Shown: in pieces, positions 56,750 through 64,000 of the stretch
Numbering within the stretch: position 1 is the first letter of the stretch
Layout: each line of letters begins with the position of its first letter
Source: Typhlomys cinereus
Lineage: Eukaryota > Chordata > Mammalia > Rodentia > Platacanthomyidae
Assembly (NCBI GenBank): GCA_023101885.1
Contig: JALPQD010000088.1
Span: 5,057,501-5,121,500, forward strand
Length of the DNA stretch: 64,000 nucleotides
Direction of reading: 5' to 3'
Translations under genes and position numbers: made by a program
Notes under the pieces: generated by a model
What the model saw: the letters and a program-made list of their open reading frames with translations, nothing else
The model's database searches: none
What the model was told of the DNA's origin: nothing

Positions 56750-58286
56750 TTCAAATTATTATTGACAGTCTAAAACTGCCTAATAAAACCTATTCTATTT
56801 TATTATTGCTGAGAGACTAAGAGGATCTGGTGCTGGAAAGTGAAGCACTGTGGTGAAGCTGGGAGAACTTGGTAGAGAGGAGTAGAAAAGTATGGCCATT
56901 GCTGTGATGTGGCTGGTATGCCTTTGAAACTGTTTGTTGGACAAAATATGGAGAACTTTAGACTGGGAAAACCTTTGCTTCTTGGATACTGAGATTAAAG
57001 GGCAATTCTTGTGTGAGTTTGGAAGAGAATAATGCTGAACAAGAGATGCAGACTGTGGAAGCCCACCTTGTGATGGTCCAGAAGGGGACAGAGATTGTGT
57101 TGAGAACTAGATTGAGGGCAAACCCTCTTTGGCAGAGAGTTTGGCCAAGTTTTTCCCACATCCTGAAAATTCAGGTATTTGGTAGAGGATATTTCAAGAT
57201 AAGATAGTCTTGACAGTGTGATATGGCTACTTTTTAGCAGTTTTGTTCAGAGTTATGATAAAAAAGAACAAGAAATCAGATAAAAAGAAATAAGTACCGT
57301 AAGATTTGATGAAAAATGTGAGAGAATGCTTAAAGAGAAGGCAGACAGTAAAATGGCAACAGCTATTGTTAAAGACATTAGCACCATTAGTGCGCCAAAG
57401 CCTGCTCTTCATTTGGATAACAGAAGTTGCACCCTGACTGCAAGAGCCTCAGAGACAGCTCCCACCCATAAAAATGCAAATTGTAATGGAAAGAAAGAGC
57501 AGAAAGTCAAAGTTCCAGAAGAATATTCTGTTTCTGCTCTTTTAAAGCAAATGCCCAATAGAGATTCTTTACAGTGTCAGCACAAAGAAGCTGAACCAAT
57601 TTTGATCCAAAGAAGCCAATCTTCAATCCATGGTTATAGCAGAATTTGGCAACATCATCCACATGGTGCTGATTCTAGAGGTATTACAGATTAAAGAGAG
57701 AAGGATGTGGATTCTTCCTCCACAGTTTCAGAGTGACTGAAGCCAGGCAGTGTTTGTTAGGGTCCAACAAAAAGGCCCAAGAAAGGGCATTTTGTGCTGC
57801 AGAGTTGAGGTCTACATTGCAGTTGAGAAGTGAGAATGCTAAAGATGCTAGAGTCAATGTGGGATATCTTCAAAGGAGAGCTATACACCACTGGTGGAGC
57901 CATCTTAAAAGAGTAACATGTGCTAAAGCAACCACACTTAAGGGTAAAAACAAAGTCCTTTGGAACTGAGATTATTTACAGAAGTTCATACAGTGGCTTT
58001 AGAACTGTAGGATTTGGAGTTTGCTCTGTTAGATTTTGACCTTGTTATGGACCAGTCTTCCTGGATATGCCTCCTATCTTCCCTCTTGGAATGGCAATAT
58101 TTAATCTGTGCCATTCTATGTTGGAAGCATGTAACTTGTCCTTTGATTTTACAGGAGGCTTTGTTTGGACTTTGGACTTTTGAACTGTGTTGGAAGTACT
58201 GATGTAGTCTATGGGACTTTTAAAATCTGAACCATACATTTGCAACATGAGGTGACCATGAGCCTATGAGGACCAAACTGTGGAGT
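56750..58286 (+). mobile_element. MaLR internal sequence (5' LTR not evident)
   Basis: It runs directly into the LTR at 58287 with text typical of MaLR internal 3' ends ('tttggacttttgaactgtgt', 'gaggtgaccatgagcctatg'). Upstream parts are A-rich and largely non-coding. A 122-codon open frame at 57326-57694 (MLKEKADSKMATAIVKDIST onward) has no domain that I recognise. MaLR elements are non-autonomous, so no viral genes are expected. Confidence 0.55.
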
Positions 58287-58675
58287 GTAATAGTTTGAAT
58301 GTAAGTTGTCCCCCATAGGCTGATGTGTTTGAATTCTTAGCAGTTGTTGTTTGGGAAGGTCATGACACCTTTAGGAGGTGGAGCCTTGCTGTAGGAAGGG
58401 ATGTCCCAGGCGGCAGACTTTGAGGATGGGTAGCTCTGTCTTGCTTCTTGCTAGTAGTCTGCTCTTCCAGTCTGCTTCTTGATCTTGGCCTCCATGAAGT
58501 GTCTGCAGTAGATTAAGTCACCTCCAGCTTCTTCTGCCTGCCCTGCCCTCTCTGTGGTAATAGCATGTATTTCCCCTCTGGAATCATAAACTGAATAAAT
58601 CTTTCTTTTCTCCCCTTTAAATTGTTTGAGTTTGAGCGTTGTCTCACAGTAACAGAAAAAGTAACTGTTTTCTGC
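58287..58675 (+). mobile_element. ORR1-like MaLR LTR, sense
   Basis: 'taatagtttgaatgtaagt', 'gtcccccataggctgatgtg', 'cacctttaggaggtggagc', 'ctgaataaatctttcttttc' and 'gtctcacagtaacag' follow the ORR1/MT consensus order from first to last base. Confidence 0.85.
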
Positions 58676-59064
58676 TTTCACCTCTGATATACAAGAAGAT
58701 GTGGTTTCTTAGAAGACAGGACTGTTTTTTTTCTGTAGACCTCAATCTTGGGAAATAAGAACTCAGCACTCAATAGGGCCCCACACCTGGGTTCAGAATC
58801 TGACTTCACAAAATCACTTGGGTATAGACTGAAAACTACCAAATTCTGAGTTTTTACAAATGAACCACCAGTCAGAGTATTTCTGGAAATGTACCTCAAT
58901 GAATATTTATGTTTGTTTATGGAAGTATAAATTAGAGGAGAGCTTTTGTTTCGATGGACCATTAATGCATCAATTATCTGAGATTCTTTGACTATGTCTA
59001 TGTTTCTGTTCCCATACAATTCATGGAAGAAGGTTGATATTTCAGAAAGGTAATTAGCTTGTCT
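58676..59064 (+). repeat. Segmental duplication, unit 2 fragment (partner about 23850-24080)
   Basis: 'ttttacaaatgaaccaccag' and 'cagagtatttctggaaatgt' match 'ttgtacaaatgaactgtcag' and 'cagtgtttctggatgtatat' near 23945-23985, embedded in diverged flanks. Confidence 0.65.
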
Positions 59065-59422
59065 GTAATGGTTACTCTTTACTATTGGTGAGAGAGAACA
59101 TTCAAAGTCTAGCAACTTAAGGGAGAAAGGGAGATTTATTCAGCTATGGTTCCAGAAGGGAGAAACAATCTTTCACGGAGGAGGCGGCATGGCTAGCTGG
59201 CCAAAATTGGAAAAGGCTGTGTCACTGCAGACATCTTAGAGGCTGAAAGGTGCAAGATTGCTTGCTGCAAAGGCAGACTTCTTCTGGAGGTAGGATGGGA
59301 CTAATTCACCTCAATGTCCACCCCTTACAAGCACTGTCCTCCAGCAAGGCTCCACCTCTCAAGGTGCTATGACCTTCCCATACACATGAGACTGTGGGGG
59401 ACACATTTCAAACCATGACATT
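59065..59422 (-). mobile_element. ORR1-like MaLR LTR, antisense
   Basis: 'acttaagggagaaagggaga' with 'tttattcagctatggttcc', then 'ccacctctcaaggtgctatg' and 'gggggacacatttcaaacca' are the complement of the LTR family at 58287. Confidence 0.8.
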
Positions 59423-59774
59423 GGCTAAAGCATACAAAATAACCAAAAACTGCCAAGTTCCTAGGGTTTAAAAAGAATACTTTAGTGCCAAAGAGGCAAG
59501 TTTAGCTGAGCTGTGATAAGGATCAGTGTCCTTTGCTGGGCAATTTAGAGGCCAGGATTCAAGTTCTGCTCTTTGCTCCTTCGTATCTGTGCCAGGAAGG
59601 AATAGGTAATCCTCTTTCCCACATGCCTGGAGGCTGAGAGGATTTGAACTCTTCAGAACAGCCTGCTGGGAACACAAGCTTTGATTACACAAGCTTTTAT
59701 TATTCTTCATGGAAGTTAACTCACTAATGGCATATTCTATGATAGATAAATATATGATTTTAAAAATATTGTGG
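59423..59774 (+). repeat. Segmental duplication, unit 2 fragment (partner about 24110-24330)
   Basis: 'gctgagctgtgataaggatc', 'caagttctgctctttgctcc' and 'gaaggaataggtaatcctc' align with 'ctgctgataaggcaggttaa', 'caaattctgttctttgttcc' and 'aagaatatacaattctcct' in unit 1. Confidence 0.65.
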
Positions 59775-61705
59775 AGGATTGGGCTAGGCCAACATTTCCT
59801 AAACAGAAACCCAATAGCACAGGCACTTCAACCAACACTCAACAAATGGGATCTTATGAAATTAAAGAGCTTCTGTTCAGCTAAAGAGATTGTAAACTAG
59901 GCAGAAAGGCAATCCATAGAATGAGAAAATCTTTACTAACCACATATCTGATAGAGGACTAATATTCAGAGTGCACAAAGAACTTAAAAAATTAAACTCC
60001 AAGGAGATAAATAGCCCAATTAGAAAACAGGTCTCAGAACTCAAAAGAAACTTTTCTAGGGACAAAATTGAAATGTCTAACAAATATCTTTAAAAAATGC
60101 TCCACATCCTTAGCTATCAGGAAAATGCAAATCAAACCTACCCTGAGATATCATCTCATCCTGGTCAGTATGGTGAAAATCGACAATACACCACCACCAA
60201 ATGTTGGAGAGGATGTGAGGAGAAGGGAACATTCATACATTGCTGGTGGGAATGCAGGTTTATGCAACTATTCTGGTGACCAGTATGGTAATTTCTAAAA
60301 AAGTTAAGAATTGAGATGCCATATGACCCTGCTATACCATTTTGGAAATAATCCCCCAAAATGCATCAATTCAGTATAGTGACACAAGCACAACCATGTT
60401 CATTGCAGCACTATTTACAACAGCAAAGTCATGGACTCAACCCAAATGCCCAACAGTTGATGAATGGATAATAAAACTATGGGACATTTATATAATGGAA
60501 TACTACTCAGCTATTAAAAAATGAATTAATAAAATTTGCCAGGAAATTGATGGAATTAGAAGAAGTTATACTGAGTGAAATATCCCAGGTGTAGAAAGTT
60601 CAATGCAGTATGTTCTCCCTTATAAGTGGAGAACACTTAATGACAAACCCACTTAATGACATACTCAAAGGTAAATCTCTGTAACACCCATTATAATTGC
60701 AAAGGATTAAAACTAGGAGATAAAGGGAAAGAAGACCTCAAAAGAAAGAAAACAAAAGAACACACTTTAATAGAGAGATTAGGCCATGGTCATGAATTGC
60801 ATATAAGTAGCAAAACATCTGATGCAGCTCCCTCTCACTTCCCTTCCTGTTCCTTTGGGACTGGACAGGTCTGATTTCTCCAGGGAGAGGATAACCGGAA
60901 ACTGGGTGTCTGACCCCACTCACTACTGAGTCCTATTCTTATTCTTCCATCTACTTTTAAGCCTCTTTTTAAACCTTCGTTTAAACGGTCTTTTATCTTT
61001 GATTAGGAGATGACCTGGACACCAAGAGCAGTGTAGGAACAGCAAAACTGAAAACAACAACCAACCATAATTCAGAACACCAAAGACCCTACAAGGTTTA
61101 CCTAGAATCAGAACAGCCAAATCTCTACTCTAAAGCTCAGGGAACCTTGGGGAAGAGGAGGCAATAAAATTGTAAGAGCCTAAAGATGGGGAGGTCCATC
61201 CATAGGCAAGATACTCCTCTCAAGTCTAGGTTGCAGCAGTCAGGATATTGCTACAATGTGATTTGACTTTGCCAGACCCATACAATGGCTGACAGGTCAA
61301 CGAGCTCTCAAAGTTTAGCTGGATCTCAGGGGAGAAAGCGTCAGGCAGTAGGATCTTTAGAGGCAAGAGGTTAAACAGATATAATAGAGTTCTCATATTA
61401 TTGGGCGGCCCAAGAAGGGGCCTCAAGCTTATGCCACTGAGTCCTGGATCCTTACTAGTGTAGATGACTCAGAGAGAAATTCAGTACCCATATAAACAGA
61501 TGTAATGGAGAAAGGGAGGGAGCATGCAGGAAACACCAAGGGAGGAGGAAGGAGGAAGGAGGAAAGAGGGATGAGAGAGAGGAAAGGGGTGGAGTGGGAT
61601 GGGAGGACAATGGGGAGAAAGAGAAGGAGGAGGGGGAAGGAGGGGATACCTATTGAACTTGTATAACTAGGTAAAAAATTAATAGTTTTGTCACTGAAAA
61701 AAATA
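59775..61705 (+). mobile_element. L1 ORF2 C-terminal part and 3' UTR, sense
   Basis: Broken ORF2 text in order: 'taaagagcttctgttcagct', 'aaatgcaaatcaaacctacc', 'atggaatactactcagctat' and 'tgagtgaaatatcccaggtg'. A 3' UTR with 'aattgtaagagcctaaagat', a purine-rich tract at 61510-61650 and the 'gaacttgtataactaggta' end follow. It is more diverged than the L1s at 42118 and 52642. No target-site duplication was recognised. Confidence 0.85.
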
Positions 61706-61710
61706 TTTTG

Positions 61711-62047
61711 GAGGGACTGGAGAAATGGCTCAAGGGTTAAGACTCTTTTTTGCAAGCAGAAGGATTTGAGTTCAGATCCCAGGTCCCACATAAAAGCACT
61801 GAGTGGAAATGGGCTTGGCCTGTAATTCTGGTCCTGGTAGGCAGAGCTTGGGAAATCAGAGTGAAGGAATAAGGGAGTAGAAAAAGTGCAGGATGATTCC
61901 CAAAGTTACTCTTGGTCCTCCACAGGGACACACAGTGCCCTCTGATACACATGCACACACATGCACACACACATGTTTGCACACATGCACACTCCCCCAA
62001 AAATTTGGGAGACATTTACAATGAAATAAAATAATTATTAAAAAAGA
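61711..62047 (+). mobile_element. B2-headed SINE, sense
   Basis: 'ggagggactggagaaatggc', 'tgagttcagatcccaggtcc', 'gtgcaggatgattcccaaag', a CA-rich tract and an A-rich end. It sits directly behind the L1 tail, a common landing site. Confidence 0.82.
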
Positions 62048-63515
62048 GCAGACCTCCAAATATTGCCAGCTGTCATACCTTGAGAAAGTCACCCTGGAGC
62101 AAAAGTAGTTATCACATGTGGTTTTGGATGCAGTTTTGATTTTGAGGAGGAATTTATACTTACAGATGGTCCTATCTTGATGTCATGCATTAGAGACAGG
62201 TGAGGTATATGTGTGTGTATGTGTGTGTGTGTGTGTATACTTATACATGTGACAGACAGACAGAAAGGTGATTCATTGAAAAGGAAGGAGTTATATTTTG
62301 ATAAGCATAATGTTTGATTAAGCTGTAGCTCTTTTCAGGACTTCAAATTAAGGTGTCTCCTCAGAAAAAGTGAGATGATTGGGACCAACCTGGGGAGTTA
62401 GTTCCCTGGAGCACCAGAAGCCTCTTCAGTTTTTACCTGTCTTAACTATTTGCATTTTTTTTCAATTTTTCAACATTCAGATCTGTTTTATTATAATATA
62501 TTGTTGGCTTGAAGACATAAGGTAGGATGTGACAACTTCCCTCCAAAGTATTTAGAAGAAAATTTTTCTTCTAAGTAACAGAACAATTTTACAAGTTCAT
62601 TTGGAAATTTATTAAGCTATCAATGAGTTGTTTCATTTTTGTGTAAAACATACCAATACAAACTGCACCTTAATACATTCTATTTCATGTGAGTGATGCT
62701 TTCAAAACACTATTTAATACCAACATAGATATCTAATAGAAGAAATAAAGAGGTGTTAAACAGAAGAGCCACGGAGAGTCAAAGGGGGGAATAAATGGCA
62801 ACCATGAGGTTCCTAGCATTGAAAACTAGCATGTTGCCACACTAATGATGAAGACTGGGCTTTTAGAGAGTTGGCATAGGAAGAATGTGCATTTGATTTG
62901 GAAGATGTTAACAATTCAGTTTCATGCTAGCCATAGATCAATAGAGTGTATGAAATAAACTCATTCAAGTACATGCAAGTAAGAGTGAATTTATTGTGAG
63001 AAGTATTCAGATGTAGGTTTCTGTATCTAGGAGACTTTTTTCTTTTGTTATTAATGAAGTTTTTATTATACACAGCAAGTTTCTAACATGAAATAGTCAA
63101 ATTAAAAAAAAAGATAAAATACAGGAAAAGCATTTAAGGCACAAACTTTTTCAGCTCACAAATGGGACCCATCCTTGCTATCAACAACCTCAGACTGAAT
63201 GCACTTTGTAGATACAAGGGTCTATGTGCATAATATAACACACTTATGCTACATGTGCAATGAATGGCATCTATGGAAACAGACATCCTACTATGACTGG
63301 GTGCAGGGATGGCTTGTTCTGAATGAGGTACAATCTTCCACTACCTTGTTCATATACCACCTTTGACTTTCTGGTGCAGACACCCACACCAGGAATCACC
63401 AGGAACATTTTGCTGTAACTGTCTCAAAGGCAGAAGTGGAAAGGAGGGCAGCTAAGCACATGCTTGGCACTGTAGCAGGAAAAGCTGCTTTCCGTAGGCA
63501 AGAATTAAGCTGGAC
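62048..63515 (+). repeat. Segmental duplication, unit 2 spacer next to the second Mpeg1 (partner about 24340-25553)
   Basis: Patches match unit 1: 'aggagttatattttgataag' with 'aggagttggatttttgaagc', 'aaggcacaaactttttcagc' with 'aagacacaacctttgcagct', and 'aaggcagaagtggaaagg' with 'aaggcaggagcacagaaa'. It includes short GT repeats at 62206-62245. It probably contains the 3' UTR of the second gene on the minus strand. Confidence 0.7.
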
Positions 63516-64000
63516 TTAGGCTCTGTTTTTGTCAGAGGTGGCTCCAGATCTCCAGAACCTAAAAGAAAAATTCTTTTCCCACCGATTTCCTAGGTCTAAC
63601 TCCTTATACTTCCTGGTGCCAAGGACACCCAAGGTGATGACAATCGCCAATGCCAAGATGACCACGACAGTGATTCCAACAGTTGATCCGACGGATGCAT
63701 GACCACTCTGCAGCTGCTGAGACATTCCTGCACTCAACTGCTGGGTCTGGAATTCCTTAAGCCATGATTTGGAACTGACACTCTTGTCCTCTTCACTTGT
63801 GAGGGGCAGGTTAGTGAAAGGCGGGAGCCTGATGGGGTGCAAAGTCCCTCGTGTGTAGGCCCCAGCCTTGACGCAGTAGGACACTTGGCATCCATCACTG
63901 ATGATGGCCAGCTGTTGACTGAAGCCCCCAGGACACTTTTTCAGAGCTGGTGCCTGTAAGTCTATGGATTTGGAAGAACCAGTCAAGGGGTTTCCCGTCC
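63516..64000 (-). CDS. Second Mpeg1-like (perforin-2 paralogue), 3' part only
   Basis: 161 codons, open to the window edge with stop TAA at 63516-63518. The frame continues upstream without a start here. Text aligned with Mpeg1: GNPLTGSSKS, then [28 protein letters not shown] and PIRLPPF, i.e. the end of the P2 domain with its cysteines kept. The linker before the membrane is shorter and rewritten. A transmembrane helix remains (TVGITVVVILALAIVITLG). The tail begins TRKYKELDLGNRWEKNF and lacks the KKEYQEI string of Mpeg1. No stop or frameshift is visible, so it may be functional. Whether the MACPF part is intact cannot be seen. Confidence 0.9.
   Translation of the reverse strand, partial: TGNPLTGSSKSIDLQAPALKKCPGGFSQQLAIISDGCQVSYCVKAGAYTRGTLHPIRLPPFTNLPLTSEEDKSVSSKSWLKEFQTQQLSAGMSQQLQSGHASVGSTVGITVVVILALAIVITLGVLGTRKYKELDLGNRWEKNFSFRFWRSGATSDKNRA

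Overview
This is a stretch of mammalian, almost certainly rodent, chromosome. The signs are GT-AG spliced exons, a vertebrate Deltex gene beside a vertebrate perforin-2 gene, and dense interspersed repeats of rodent type: tRNA-headed B2/B3-like SINEs, ID/B1 pieces, MT/ORR1-type MaLR LTRs and many LINE-1 fragments. The young SINE family shares the B2-style head (GGCTGGAGAG..GGCTCAG) but has its own body and CA-rich tail, so I favour a myomorph rodent outside Mus/Rattus. A jerboa-like animal is only a guess.

Layout. 1-23.4 kb: the 3' half of the Deltex E3 ligase gene DTX4 on the + strand, seven coding exons covering the linker, RING and Deltex C-terminal domain, then a roughly 3.2 kb 3' UTR ending at an AATAAA at 23372. 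25.55-27.70 kb: the complete intronless Mpeg1 (perforin-2) gene on the - strand, tail-to-tail with DTX4, with its presumed promoter up to about 28.5 kb. 28.5-51.8 kb: intergenic DNA built mostly of retroelements, including an RMI1 processed pseudogene split by a solo LTR, an L1 nested in a MaLR LTR, and an inverted repeat whose two arms each caught a different retro-insertion. 51.8-64 kb: a second copy of the 'DTX4 3' UTR end - spacer - Mpeg1' block, expanded by about 9 kb of retroelement insertions and ending in the 3' part of a second Mpeg1-like gene that runs off the window.

The main biological point is this local tandem duplication. It gives the genome a second perforin-2-like gene whose membrane anchor is kept but whose cytoplasmic tail has changed strongly. 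DTX4 (ubiquitin ligase linked to Notch trafficking and TBK1 turnover) and Mpeg1 (phagocyte pore-former) are neighbours in human as well, which supports both gene names. I see no functional link between them in this sequence beyond adjacency.

Limits: exon boundaries are read from splice signals and protein continuity. Repeat boundaries are approximate unless a target-site duplication is stated. Species, identity percentages and subfamily names were judged by eye.
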